Of a stretch of 64,000 bases of DNA, positions 1 through 8,485 are shown piece after piece (the first letter of the stretch is position 1; each line of letters starts with the position of its first letter). The stretch is from NCBI RefSeq assembly GCF_001709345.1, contig NZ_MDTQ01000001.1, forward strand, positions 1,759,865-1,823,864. Reading direction: 5' to 3'. The DNA is from Terasakiispira papahanaumokuakeensis (GTDB taxonomy: Bacteria > Pseudomonadota > Gammaproteobacteria > Pseudomonadales > Halomonadaceae). The notes beneath the pieces were generated by a model. The model made no database searches and was not told where the DNA came from. It saw only the letters and a list, made by a program, of their open reading frames with translations. The position numbers and the translations under genes are program-made.

Positions 1-1014
1 CTCAATTTATTGAATATCATTAAAAAAGAGTGGTTTCTGGTCGGCATGTTAGGAGCCATTGTTGTTGCCATACTCGCCCCAGCCTTAGGACAGAACCAAG
101 GTGCCCTACACCTTGAAACCGTCACCCATATTGGCATTGCCATTATCTTCTTTTTACACGGCATTGGGTTATCACCAGAAAAAATTCGCTCGGGTCTGAG
201 TAACTGGCGCCTGCACCTTGCCATTCAAATCACGACCTTTGGGATTTACCCCCTGATTTGGATCATCAGCCATCAAGGTTTTTACGCCCTATTCCCCACC
301 TCACTGGCCATTGGCTTTTGCTACCTGCTCGTATTGCCCAGCACCATTTCATCATCCGTTGCGATGACAGCCATTGGCAAAGGGAACGTACCCGGCGCAA
401 TTTTTAACGCCTCACTCTCCAGTGTCTTAGGCGTGATACTGACCCCATTATTGATGGGGCTGCTCACCACTCAATCCCACATCAGCGGTGCTCAGGAACT
501 CTCAAACACCATCACCACCGTAGCCCAAACACTGCTTCTCCCCATGCTCATTGGCCAACTCTGTCGCCCCTTTCTCGCCGCGCCACTCCAACGCTATCGG
601 GCCATTACCGGCAAAATCGATAAATGGGTCATTATTTTGATCGTACTGAATGCATTCAGTAACTCAGTCGCTGACCATATTTGGCAAGATTTCTCCTTAA
701 GCTCACTGATCAGCTCAATCCTGATTTGCTGTGTCATTTTAATCATCATCTGCACACTGCTACAGCATGGCTCGCGATGGTTAAAGTTCAATCATGAAGA
801 TGAAGTCGCCACTGTCTTTTGCGGCACAAAGAAAACCCTTGCCGCGGGCATTCCCATGGCCCAAGTGATTTTTGGTGGCTCCCCCGACCTCGGCATGATC
901 CTACTCCCCATCATGCTTTACCACCCGATACAGCTGTTCTACTGCGCCTTCCTCGCCAACCGTTACGCGGCACAAGCCCCCGACACCCCCCTTGAAAGCA
1001 ACACAACCCCCTGA
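1..1014 (+). CDS. Bile acid:sodium symporter (SBF-like) family transporter, YfeH-like, 5' end at window edge
   Basis: Integral membrane transporter of the SBF/BASS-like superfamily, closest in pattern to E. coli YfeH. About ten hydrophobic segments fill the protein. Near the C-terminus it carries the family signature FCGTKKTLAAGIPMA and then a hydrophobic stretch ending in the PIQLFYCAFLANRY region, where YfeH has the equivalent FCGSKKSLANGIPMA. The frame is open to base 1. A TTG at 10 could start it, but the usual family length suggests a start just left of the window, so a few N-terminal codons may be missing. The substrate of YfeH-like proteins is not established, and bile-acid transport should not be assumed. 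The family assignment is firm. Confidence 0.85.
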   Translation, partial: LNLLNIIKKEWFLVGMLGAIVVAILAPALGQNQGALHLETVTHIGIAIIFFLHGIGLSPEKIRSGLSNWRLHLAIQITTFGIYPLIWIISHQGFYALFPTSLAIGFCYLLVLPSTISSSVAMTAIGKGNVPGAIFNASLSSVLGVILTPLLMGLLTTQSHISGAQELSNTITTVAQTLLLPMLIGQLCRPFLAAPLQRYRAITGKIDKWVIILIVLNAFSNSVADHIWQDFSLSSLISSILICCVILIIICTLLQHGSRWLKFNHEDEVATVFCGTKKTLAAGIPMAQVIFGGSPDLGMILLPIMLYHPIQLFYCAFLANRYAAQAPDTPLESNTTP

Positions 1015-1142
1015 CCGCCAAACGGCAGACGCTCCCAACGTCTGCCCATTAGCATTTCCCTCAAGGCTAGAACCGTATATGTTGGTGTTATGGCAACGTT
1101 TCGGCATTAAATAATGAAGAATAATCACGGATGGAGAAATAA

Positions 1143-1823
1143 ATGAAAGGCCTACGTGTTCAAGACACACTTAATTTCAACGGCAATGGCCATAAAGCAG
1201 GCATTATCGTAGACGATGTATTAATTGGTTTAGACCAACATAAGCTCGACTCAGTAGATGGGCTTATCAAACTCATGCAGATGCTCGACGGCGCTGAATG
1301 CATAATCACATTAGTACGAAAAGGCGAGCTAAAAAAAGTAACGGTTACGTCTGGGTCTTTGGGGCTATCACTCGTACCCGTCGACATCGAAAATACTTTC
1401 TATAACGTTAACCCAGATGATGAAGCCTTTAAGAATCACTTTGACACAGTAGATGATCAATTCAACCTGCAAAAAAATCTTGAAAAGATCATCGTCACAA
1501 CCACACCAGAGGTAGACGGCCACAAGGTCGTCAAAAATTTAGGTGTCATCGGTGCGGAGTGTGCTTTTGGCATGAACATCCTCAAAGATCTTTTTGCTTC
1601 AGTCAGAGATGTGACTGGTGGGCGCAGTGGCGCCATTCAAAGCACTCTGCGTGATGCTCGTGAAGCCAGCCTTGCAGACCTCAAAAAAGAAGCCAACCAA
1701 AAAGGCGCGAATGCCGTGATCGGCGTCAACCTTGATTACAGTGAGTTCTCAGGCGGCGGGAAATCAATGCTGTTCGTTGCAGTAACAGGTACAGCCGTAT
1801 TGATTGAACCGACTGAATCATAA
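1143..1823 (+). CDS. PDZ-like domain plus YbjQ/UPF0145 heavy-metal-binding-like domain protein
   Basis: 226-residue cytoplasmic protein with no signal peptide. Residues 1-85 look like a PDZ-type fold ([18 protein letters not shown], then a strand-rich segment). Residues about 105-226 match the YbjQ family (PF01906): [17 protein letters not shown], a [20 protein letters not shown] helix and a terminal AVTGTAVLI strand. YbjQ proteins form pentamers of unknown function; the 'heavy-metal-binding' name rests on weak evidence. The ATG follows GGAGAAATAA. Most family members are single-domain and about 105 residues long, so the N-terminal extension is the unusual part. The gene stands alone, and a GC-rich inverted repeat follows the stop. 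Confidence 0.75.
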   Translation: MKGLRVQDTLNFNGNGHKAGIIVDDVLIGLDQHKLDSVDGLIKLMQMLDGAECIITLVRKGELKKVTVTSGSLGLSLVPVDIENTFYNVNPDDEAFKNHFDTVDDQFNLQKNLEKIIVTTTPEVDGHKVVKNLGVIGAECAFGMNILKDLFASVRDVTGGRSGAIQSTLRDAREASLADLKKEANQKGANAVIGVNLDYSEFSGGGKSMLFVAVTGTAVLIEPTES

Positions 1824-1846
1824 GACGGCCCCAGACGAATCAACAC

Positions 1847-1893
1847 CCGGCCTATCGCCTCATGGAGGGCATGTCTCTCATGGTGATGGCCGG
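1847..1893 (+). terminator. GC-rich inverted repeat after the YbjQ-like gene
   Basis: CCGGCC at 1847-1852 pairs with GGCCGG at 1888-1893, and the arms extend with mismatches (TATCGCC against GGTGATG). There is no U-run, so a role as intrinsic terminator is uncertain. Confidence 0.3.
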
Positions 1894-2069
1894 TTGCTAT
1901 ATGCTTTGAGGCCTGAATACTGAGGTGTAATGATCGATCATGCGCTGAAAGATCCTAGTGACGCTGAGTTTTGCTGGAAGTGCTTGACGGCGTTTAGACA
2001 ATGGCCTGAACTGGATGCCGAAGGAAGGCGCAAGGGAAAACCCAAGTAGGGATAGGAAGAGGACATAGA

Positions 2070-2945
2070 GTGGCAGAACAAGATCAGCAGCAGGAGCATC
2101 ATGCTGGAAGTTGCGAACAACCGGAAAATAAAAAAATTCCATCGATGACTTGGTGGTTGGCTAGCCCTGGCCTTTTGCTGACCATCGCGGGTGTCATCGG
2201 TTCAGCATCTCACATTGGGGATAACGCCTATTGCGCAGGAGCCATATTATTAGGAGGCCTAATGCTTACCGTTGCATTATGTCTTCATAAGAAAGCTTCC
2301 TGGTCCATTGATGCTGAACTCAAATCGAGTGCGACTTTTATCCTTATCATAGGTAGTGTCTTATCCTTAGCCCTATTTATGGCTGCTATAGTCTTATTCC
2401 CGCTACCATTTGTAATCACTCAACAGGGTATTGAGACATTCTTTAATAATGGTACATCTATCGCTAAAGTCCTTGCTGGTGGCGCTGCATTAGCTGCCTT
2501 TTACGCGACAATGCATCGGTCGAGCCAAACACAAAAACAACTTGATCATCATCGAGTCATAGAACTAAAAGCGCTAGAAGATGAGATAGAGAATTCAAAA
2601 CACATATTGATATACTTACATCGGCATTTAGAATCAATACTTCACAAAACCACCAGTATAAACTTTGAAGACATCAATATAATAGAGAGCTTCATCAATA
2701 AATACAATAAAATAACTGATTTTGAAAAAAAAGCCCCCAGCTTATCAGTCAAAATTTTCAATATCGAAGCATCAATACAACGGGCAAAAAAACACCAAAA
2801 AGACAACAACACACAAAAATTAAACCTAGAACTACAAGGAATAGAAAATACATTAACGGCAATGAAATCAGAAATTATTATATCTTATAATAACTGGGCA
2901 AAAGTCACTTCATTAACTTTCCAAAAAAAATCAATATATAGATAG
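2070..2945 (+). CDS. Unknown membrane protein with C-terminal coiled-coil region
   Basis: I do not recognise this 291-residue protein. It starts with GTG at 2070, about 8 bases after AGGAAGAGGA. Residues 1-25 are polar and Gln/Glu-rich. Four hydrophobic segments follow (about 28-46, 53-70, 86-112 and 128-145). The rest, about 150-291, is charged and helical with heptad-like spacing (LKALEDEIENSKHILIYLHR and LNLELQGIENTLTAMKSE). The layout suggests an inner-membrane anchor with a cytoplasmic coiled coil. The second half is markedly AT-rich, with many ATA and AAA codons unlike its neighbours, and the gene lies beside a tRNA gene. Horizontal acquisition is therefore plausible. No function is proposed. 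Confidence 0.65.
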   Translation: MAEQDQQQEHHAGSCEQPENKKIPSMTWWLASPGLLLTIAGVIGSASHIGDNAYCAGAILLGGLMLTVALCLHKKASWSIDAELKSSATFILIIGSVLSLALFMAAIVLFPLPFVITQQGIETFFNNGTSIAKVLAGGAALAAFYATMHRSSQTQKQLDHHRVIELKALEDEIENSKHILIYLHRHLESILHKTTSINFEDINIIESFINKYNKITDFEKKAPSLSVKIFNIEASIQRAKKHQKDNNTQKLNLELQGIENTLTAMKSEIIISYNNWAKVTSLTFQKKSIYR

Positions 2946-3042
2946 AAAGCCCCTACAAAAAATAAACTCAAAGCTATCTGCCTACTTCTGAGGCTAAAAT
3001 ACCTTAGAGAATCTACCGCGACCAAAGTCAACGATCACAACG

Positions 3043-3077
3043 AAAAAAGGGGCATCAGTTTTACTGATGCCCCTTTT
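3043..3077 (-). terminator. Rho-independent terminator of tRNA-Ser
   Basis: A perfect 15-bp stem (3045-3059 with 3063-3077, TTT loop) lies immediately downstream of the minus-strand tRNA. Read on the minus strand it ends in TTTTTT (complement of the A-run at 3043-3048). Confidence 0.9.
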
Positions 3078-3085
3078 AGGAATAT

Positions 3086-3176
3086 TGGCGGAGGGACAGG
3101 GATTCGAACCCTGGAAGGGCTATTAACCCTTGCCGGTTTTCAAGACCGGTGCATTCAACCGCTCTGCCATCCCTCC
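3086..3176 (-). tRNA. tRNA-Ser (anticodon UGA)
   Basis: 91 nt on the minus strand with encoded CCA. The acceptor arm GGAGGGA pairs with TCCCTCC and the discriminator base is G. The anticodon stem-loop is CCGGT-CTTGAAA-ACCGG, with anticodon TGA (plus strand 3140-3142). A long variable arm of the class II tRNA type (AAGGGTTAATAGCCCTT) precedes the T arm CCAGGGTTCGAATCCCTG. It decodes UCA and wobbling UCN codons. It has its own promoter and terminator, so it is a single-gene transcription unit. Confidence 0.97.
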
Positions 3177-3187
3177 GACGGATGTGA

Positions 3188-3216
3188 ATATTACTGATAT
3201 GCCCTTTTGGGGTCAA
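3188..3216 (-). promoter_or_regulatory. Sigma-70-type promoter of tRNA-Ser
   Basis: On the minus strand TTGACC (3211-3216) is the -35 element, followed by a 17-bp spacer and TAATAT (3188-3193) as -10. The predicted transcript starts near 3181, about five bases before the mature tRNA 5' end at 3176. Confidence 0.8.
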
Positions 3217-3313
3217 CCCTTTTTTTGAGATTTTTTTAAAATTCTTTCAGTAGTATCAGCAAGTTGCGATTACGGGCTTGTCAAGCCCCTAGTTATCAGT
3301 AGGTCAATCTGGC

Positions 3314-4558
3314 TCATGACTCTTCCGCTGAGGTGTCGCGTTTAATCCCCAGCAGCTGTTCGACGGCAGCCAGTTGGGCTCGTGAGGTATCAGAGAGTTT
3401 GAGGCGGGCTCGGTTGGTCAGTCCACCTGGGGCAAGTTTTTCAAACGCAGGGACTTGATCCATCCGAGGGAGGTCAACCTGGCGGTCAGTACCGATGGCG
3501 GCATGCAGTTGCGCCACAATCAGGATGTCCTGGTAAAGCGGTTTGTGGCCGGGGGTACGAATAAACCAGTCATGGCAATGTTTGACGGTTTGTACGATGC
3601 CTTCATCAAAACGCCAGTACTGCAGCAGAATGACCGATAAGGGCAGCCCGAGTAAAGTTAACCAGCGCTGTACTTGCACTTCGTTAGCTGGGTCGCGGGT
3701 TTCCAAGAAGCTGAGCAGCATGAGTTCACCAATATTGTGCACCAGCCCGGTCAGTAAGGCACGCTCAGGATCAAGCTCGGTACAACTCTGCGCCAACAGT
3801 TGCGATAAGCTGCCCACGGCAATGGCACGCCGCCAAGCGGCTTCGATATCTCGTTTCACCCAGCGCTTGTGACCATGGAAGAGTTGCTGCAATGCAAAGC
3901 TCAAGACCAGTTCTCGGGTGACATTGATCCCCAGACGGGTGACCGCTTCAATACAGCTACGGGTGCGCGTTTTACCTCGGTATAAGGGGGAGTTAGCCGC
4001 AGAGATCAAGCGACTGACAATGAAAGGGTCAGCCTCGATCACTGGGGCCAAGTCTTCCGGCGCCAAATCAGGCTCGCGATCCGCCATTTGGCGCACTTTA
4101 TGTGCAACCTCCGGCATGATGGGCACTTGGAACTGACCAGAGCTCAATGCCTTGCGAATATCAATGAGTAATTGCTGGGCTTCAGCATCTTGTAACTGGA
4201 AATCATTGGCTTGAGCCGCGGCTTTCTCAACCAGTGAAGCCAACAAATCAGGATGCACCACCAATAAACGGCAAGGCCCTTCAGCCAAGACTTCGTAACG
4301 TGTAGGGCGTAACCGCGCCAGGCTCAAGCGTGCTCTTTCGGAGCCTGCTTCAATGATTTCAACATGATCCTGGTCGTCATGCAGCGCCACTTTGCCTTTC
4401 ATTAGAAAGAATTCTTGGGGGGTAAAAGAGCCTAACGGCAGAATCAGCTCACCTTTTTCATGGCATTCGTAAACCCGAAGATGCGGCTTTACCAGAATCA
4501 GCTGCTCATCAGTCAAGCGGCGAAACTGTTCGAAGTGACGCAGATCGGCAAGCTTCAT
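3314..4558 (-). CDS. HDOD domain protein with N-terminal cyclic-nucleotide-binding-like domain
   Basis: 414-residue cytoplasmic signalling protein. Residues about 10-110 resemble a Crp-type cNMP-binding beta barrel (LILPLGSFTPQEFFLMKGKV, then a LLVVHPDLL helix). Residues about 135-340 form an HDOD domain (PF08668), seen in FQVPIMPEVAHKVRQMA, a PFIVSRLISAANSPLYRG motif and TRLGINVTRELVLSFALQQ. The HDOD fold resembles HD phosphohydrolases but lacks the full metal-binding His-Asp set, so a regulatory rather than catalytic role is likely. The ATG follows AGGAG at five bases. The gene lies 46 bases downstream of the RNase J-like gene on the same strand and could share its transcript. Neither the ligand nor the target can be told from the sequence. 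Confidence 0.85.
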   Translation of the reverse strand: MKLADLRHFEQFRRLTDEQLILVKPHLRVYECHEKGELILPLGSFTPQEFFLMKGKVALHDDQDHVEIIEAGSERARLSLARLRPTRYEVLAEGPCRLLVVHPDLLASLVEKAAAQANDFQLQDAEAQQLLIDIRKALSSGQFQVPIMPEVAHKVRQMADREPDLAPEDLAPVIEADPFIVSRLISAANSPLYRGKTRTRSCIEAVTRLGINVTRELVLSFALQQLFHGHKRWVKRDIEAAWRRAIAVGSLSQLLAQSCTELDPERALLTGLVHNIGELMLLSFLETRDPANEVQVQRWLTLLGLPLSVILLQYWRFDEGIVQTVKHCHDWFIRTPGHKPLYQDILIVAQLHAAIGTDRQVDLPRMDQVPAFEKLAPGGLTNRARLKLSDTSRAQLAAVEQLLGIKRDTSAEES

Positions 4559-4604
4559 GAAAACTCCTGTCTAAAAGGCTCTAGCGTAAACAATGCTAGA
4601 TAAG

Positions 4605-6215
4605 TTATTCATTGGGGATCAGGTCAACCAGGATCAAGGGACGCTTGCCCCATTGCTGCCAACACCAACGTTCCAGTTGGACTTTTAGCCGAGACGGATT
4701 GGCTGGTGTACCAGATTGTAATTGGGTCTGCAGCCACTGGTGTAATGTCGCTAGATCCAGACTGAGCCCAGGTGCTTGGATCTTGACCGTGTCCCCAGGG
4801 CCAATACGCACTTGCAATAGACCTTGCTCTGCCAGCTGTCGACGCTGGTCAAGCAGGGCACTATCCGGCGCTAGCAGGCGATGCCCATCCACAAGCCAGC
4901 GCCCGTGCGGTACCTCGCCCAGCCGCTGTAAAGTCGGCGCGAGTTGCATCAGCTCGCCATCGCTCACAATTTGGCACTCAATCCCTTTTCGCATGGCCAG
5001 TTGCGCATGGGCCTGCTGATGCCGAAACTCGCCATGAACGGGTACCAGGCGTTTCGGTTTGAGCCAGTCATACAGTAACGCAAGCTCTTCTTGGCAAGGA
5101 TGACCAGACGCATGGATAAGCGCATTTCTCGACGTGATCAAATCCACTTTGAGGCGCAGTAGCGCGTTGATCAACCGTTCGACAGCCAACTCGTTACCAG
5201 GAATGGTTTTGGCCGAAAGCAACACATGATCACCCGCTTCCAGCTCAAGGCTCGGGTGCAGGCCTGTCGCCAAACGCGATAAGGCGGCTTCAGGCTCCCC
5301 CTGACTACCAGTGCAGATCCAGAGCTGTTCGTGCCGAGGCAAAAAGCCTGCATCACGAGGGCTGATGGGATTAGGGAAGTCATTCAAGTAGCCGCAGGCT
5401 TTACCCGCATGATAGAGGCGCCACATGCTGCGCCCTAACAAGGTGACAAAACGTTGGGATTGTTGAGCAACTTTGCCCAACGCAGCCAGGCGCGCAATAT
5501 TACTGGCAAAACAACTGACAACCACCCGGTGTTCCAGCGGTTGAATAGTCTTAGCTAATCCCTGAGCGACTTGTTGTTCCGAAACGCTGTGACCCGCAAC
5601 CGGTGCATTAGTGGAATCCCCCACCACCACATCGACCCCTTCTCGCCCCAATGCTTGCAAACGAGATGTGGCCAACCCGTGACCCACCCCAGGTGATGGG
5701 TCAATTTTCCAGTCACCCGTATGGTAGATCAGTCGATCTCCAGCCTTAATGGCTAAGCCAAAAGCTTCAGGAATCGAATGGGTGACAGGGATCCACTCAA
5801 CCTCAAACATACCGATCCGATAAGATTGACCGGCGACCACTTGATGCATCGCAGGCCAAGTCTGGCGGTTGTCCAGCCGATCACGAATCAGATGCTGAGC
5901 GAAAGGGGTGGCGTACAGCGGGCAATTCAGGCGTGACCACAAATGAGGCAGCGCCCCAATGTGGTCTTCATGGGCATGGGTGATCACCAAAGCATCCAGC
6001 TGAATACCTAAATCGATCAAGGCATCAAGACTGGGTACGGTCGTACCTGTCCCCCCAGGGGCATCATTTAAGAAACCTTGACCACAATCGACCGCGATCC
6101 AACTGCCCTGATAAGTGTATAGATAAAAATTGGCTCCAATTTCACCTGCACCACCTAAAGGCAGCAGACAAGGTTCTTTGGCATGGTGTAGCCACTCATC
6201 GGGTGGTTGTTTCAC
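4605..6215 (-). CDS. RNase J-like beta-CASP metallo-beta-lactamase ribonuclease
   Basis: 536 residues, GTG start (plus strand 6213-6215) with AGGGGA six bases upstream. The metallo-beta-lactamase motifs are complete: LGGAGEIGANFYLY near the N-terminus, VDCGQGF, the zinc motif THAHEDHIGALPH, HSIPEAFG, HTGDWKIDP and GDSTNA. The beta-CASP segment carries VVVSCFASNIARL, ICTGSQGEPEAAL and HASGHPCQEELALL, with VPVHGEFRHQQAHA at the end of the fold. RNase J has endo- and 5'-exonuclease activity on RNA. The typical C-terminal tail of about 100 residues looks reduced here. Most gammaproteobacteria depend on RNase E/R, so a J-type enzyme is noteworthy. It may belong to a J-like subfamily with another substrate. 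Confidence 0.85.
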   Translation of the reverse strand: MKQPPDEWLHHAKEPCLLPLGGAGEIGANFYLYTYQGSWIAVDCGQGFLNDAPGGTGTTVPSLDALIDLGIQLDALVITHAHEDHIGALPHLWSRLNCPLYATPFAQHLIRDRLDNRQTWPAMHQVVAGQSYRIGMFEVEWIPVTHSIPEAFGLAIKAGDRLIYHTGDWKIDPSPGVGHGLATSRLQALGREGVDVVVGDSTNAPVAGHSVSEQQVAQGLAKTIQPLEHRVVVSCFASNIARLAALGKVAQQSQRFVTLLGRSMWRLYHAGKACGYLNDFPNPISPRDAGFLPRHEQLWICTGSQGEPEAALSRLATGLHPSLELEAGDHVLLSAKTIPGNELAVERLINALLRLKVDLITSRNALIHASGHPCQEELALLYDWLKPKRLVPVHGEFRHQQAHAQLAMRKGIECQIVSDGELMQLAPTLQRLGEVPHGRWLVDGHRLLAPDSALLDQRRQLAEQGLLQVRIGPGDTVKIQAPGLSLDLATLHQWLQTQLQSGTPANPSRLKVQLERWCWQQWGKRPLILVDLIPNE

Positions 6216-6291
6216 ATTGATCCCCTTTCCTGTTCTTTTGGATCATATCGTATGCCAGCTGTTCAGCTCAGTCACGCCGCAACCCATCAAC

Positions 6292-6339
6292 ATGAACACA
6301 ACACTCGATGAACACAACAATCGATGAACACAGCACTCG
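6292..6339. repeat. Three 16-bp tandem repeats
   Basis: ATGAACACAACACTCG at 6292-6307 is followed by two copies with one or two differences (6308-6323, 6324-6339). They sit in the 329-base gap between the RNase J-like gene and tRNA-Pro, which also holds the tRNA promoter. Confidence 0.9.
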
Positions 6340-6410
6340 AAAAAGCCTCTACCAAAAGTGAAGCGGATCTTGCCGGTAAAAATTTCCTAAAATTTTGTTC
6401 AAAAAGGGGT

Positions 6411-6438
6411 TTTCAAATCCAAACAGTCTCCATATAAT
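6411..6438 (+). promoter_or_regulatory. Promoter of tRNA-Pro
   Basis: A perfect -10 TATAAT (6433-6438) lies 16 bases after a weak -35 TTTCAA (6411-6416). It is followed by a GC-rich discriminator (GCCTCGC) of the kind found at stringently controlled stable-RNA promoters. The leader to the mature tRNA is about 100 bases and contains a small hairpin, GGTGTT-CAAA-ACACC. Confidence 0.65.
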
Positions 6439-6544
6439 ACGCCTCGCTCTCACAGGAAAGGTGTTCAAAACACCATTCACTATGATGATAAATCCCCAAT
6501 GATCATAGGCCTAATTAGCAGTATAGGATGTGAAGCATCGATGA

Positions 6545-6621
6545 CGGAGCGTGGCGCAGTTTGGTAGCGCACTTGCATGGGGTGCAAGGGGTCGCAGGTT
6601 CGAATCCTGTCGCTCCGACCA
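6545..6621 (+). tRNA. tRNA-Pro (anticodon GGG)
   Basis: 77 nt with encoded CCA. The acceptor CGGAGCG pairs with CGCTCCG and the discriminator is A. The anticodon arm is CTTGC-ATGGGGT-GCAAG with anticodon GGG (6579-6581), and the T arm is CGCAGGTTCGAATCCTGTCG. The D arm GCGCAGTTTGGTAGCGC is typical. It reads CCC/CCU codons. An intrinsic terminator follows three bases later, so it is a single-gene unit. Confidence 0.97.
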
Positions 6622-6623
6622 TT

Positions 6624-6656
6624 AAAAAAAGCCAGCCTACGGGTTGGCTTTTTTTT
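6624..6656 (+). terminator. Rho-independent terminator of tRNA-Pro
   Basis: Stem 6624-6637 with 6642-6655, loop TACG, one G-U pair, GC core GCCAGCC/GGTTGGC, followed by a run of eight T. The flanking A and T runs make it potentially bidirectional. Confidence 0.92.
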
Positions 6657-6885
6657 GTCTGCTTTTCAAGATCACTGGCGCACCTGAGTCTAATTCTCCC
6701 CGACCAAAAAGCACTTGCATACCAAGAATCTTTAACAGAATCTCTTCATATCGCCTCTTAACATCACTTTTAGACAATCGCTTCTGGGCGTGTTTGCACT
6801 GAACTCTGTCATTAAAACTGATCGCATGATCACCTATGATCAATGTAGCGTTCATCAACACCAGACTCAGCAGAAGGCCATTGCT

Positions 6886-7836
6886 ATGCCGACCCCCTCT
6901 CAGATGTCGCAAGACCCCGCATCATCACAAGCACAATCAACACAAACACGATCATCACAAACACGATCATCACAAACACAATCGTCATCAGCACTGTCAT
7001 CACCATATCAAGCATCACTACAGCAACACTATGCCCCCGCACAACTCATTGAGCATTTGCGAGAAACGCTGATCGCGGAAGGCCTGAATCCGGAGCAACT
7101 CACGCCTGATGACACTGCCGCAATTGACCAGCTTCACCTCGGTGGTCGGCATGCAAGTCGCCAGTTGGCACAGTGGGGTGATATTCAACAAGAACAGCAA
7201 GTACTGGATATTGGGTGTGGCCCTGGCGGTGCCAGTCGACTGCTCGCTGCGGAGCTGGGTTGCCAAGTCATCGGCGTCGATTTAACGCCCCGCTTTATTG
7301 AAATGGCGCAATGGCTCAATAAAGCCACAGGGTTAGATGACAAAGTGAGCTGTTTAACCGCCGATGCCTGCCAGCTTCCCCTTGCAGATCAAAGTGTTGA
7401 TGTGATTTGGAGTCAACATACCTTAATGAATATTGAGAATCAGCCCCGGCTGATGCATGAGATCCGTCGTGTCTGCAAACCCCAAGGCCGTTTATTGCTA
7501 CATGAAATTGTTCAAGGTGATAACCCTGAGCCCTTACTCTTGCCCGTTCCTTGGGCAAGAGAACCCGCCCATAGCCATTTGATGACACTGGATACATTGA
7601 GCACTCAACTTGAGGCCCATCACTGGCAAATTAACGCCATTGAAGATATTTCCGAAAACGCCCTGCAATGGCGGCAAAAACACTTAGAACGCGAATCACG
7701 TGGGCAACCGACAATCCTCACGCCACAGCTGATCTTTGGCCCCGACTTCACAAGCATGACCCATAACTTGATTCACAACTTGCAAAGCGATCGTATTCGT
7801 ATCATTGCACTGCATGCGCAGCTCGGCGAAGCATAA
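6886..7836 (+). CDS. Class I SAM-dependent methyltransferase
   Basis: 316 residues from the ATG at 6886, which has AGAAGG eight bases upstream; the GTG at 6790 would add an unlikely 32 residues. The Rossmann-fold methyltransferase motifs are VLDIGCGPGGASRLLA (SAM-binding motif I), QVIGVDLTPRFIEMA (motif II), a TADACQLPLADQSVDVIWS segment and then RRVCKPQGRLLLHEI. This matches the PF08241-type small-molecule methyltransferases, but the acceptor is not identifiable. The N-terminal 45 residues are low-complexity Ser/Gln/Thr and include a 15-bp coding repeat. The gene stands alone downstream of tRNA-Pro, and a hairpin lies downstream of the stop. Confidence 0.85.
   Translation: MPTPSQMSQDPASSQAQSTQTRSSQTRSSQTQSSSALSSPYQASLQQHYAPAQLIEHLRETLIAEGLNPEQLTPDDTAAIDQLHLGGRHASRQLAQWGDIQQEQQVLDIGCGPGGASRLLAAELGCQVIGVDLTPRFIEMAQWLNKATGLDDKVSCLTADACQLPLADQSVDVIWSQHTLMNIENQPRLMHEIRRVCKPQGRLLLHEIVQGDNPEPLLLPVPWAREPAHSHLMTLDTLSTQLEAHHWQINAIEDISENALQWRQKHLERESRGQPTILTPQLIFGPDFTSMTHNLIHNLQSDRIRIIALHAQLGEA
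6943..6987 (+). repeat. Three in-frame 15-bp repeats in the methyltransferase N-terminus
   Basis: CAAACACGATCATCA is repeated at 6943, 6958 and 6973 (last copy with two changes), coding QTRSS-QTRSS-QTQSS. The period of 15 preserves the frame. Confidence 0.92.
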
Positions 7837-8485
7837 CCTTTCGGGCCATGTGTATCATGCGGCCACTTTCATCTAGGCATTAAGTCTAACCCCCACGATC
7901 AATAACCCCATCGCCTCAGACGGACGTTTTCTCCGCTGAGGCGATAGAGGATATTCGAAGATCGCGCTTGCTGGCCTGTTAAAGCGGCCTTTTGTCATCA
8001 GTGCGCCAACAAAGCGCAATCATCGGTCATTTAGCATCATAAAGAGTCATTCATGATCTGAATTAAGACCAGTTGTAAATTCGATTGCCTAATCACACAC
8101 CATGTCGGTAGCGTGTCAACTGTTGCGTAAAAGTCGACAGTGATGGATGACAAGGTCATTCATTTAACGAGACCGCATGATGAGCAGTCGATCGTGATGT
8201 GCAAATATAGCAAGGATCACGCTGAAGGATTGAGACTCACCTCCACTGCGCGATTCGAAATTCAAACATTCGGCTGTTTTAAACGGACAACAGGCGAGAC
8301 ACAAGGCGTCTATAGAACAACAACAAACCACAAACCCGAATAGGGACCCAAATCACGCATGGCTTAGATCTCATGCTGCGACCGAGCACATCAGCATCCA
8401 AGCCTTAATCACACTTTAAAAACTGATAACAATCTAAAGCTAACAATAACCAAAACACTTGACGACTTAATAGACGGATCGACCC
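7837..8485. other. 649-base gap with a stem-loop; no supported gene
   Basis: A stem-loop at 7910-7945 pairs ATCGCCTCAG with CTGAGGCGAT, extended by CGG/CCG after one bulged A. It has no U-run. The remainder must hold the promoter of the downstream peptide-transport operon, but I see no convincing -35/-10 pair. A 67-codon frame at 8140-8343 lacks a ribosome site and homology that I recognise. Confidence 0.5.

Noticed and set aside
8140..8343. 67-codon open frame upstream of the dipeptide transporter
   Set aside because: GTG/ATG start without a ribosome site, no hydrophobic or domain pattern, and lies in promoter-bearing DNA.
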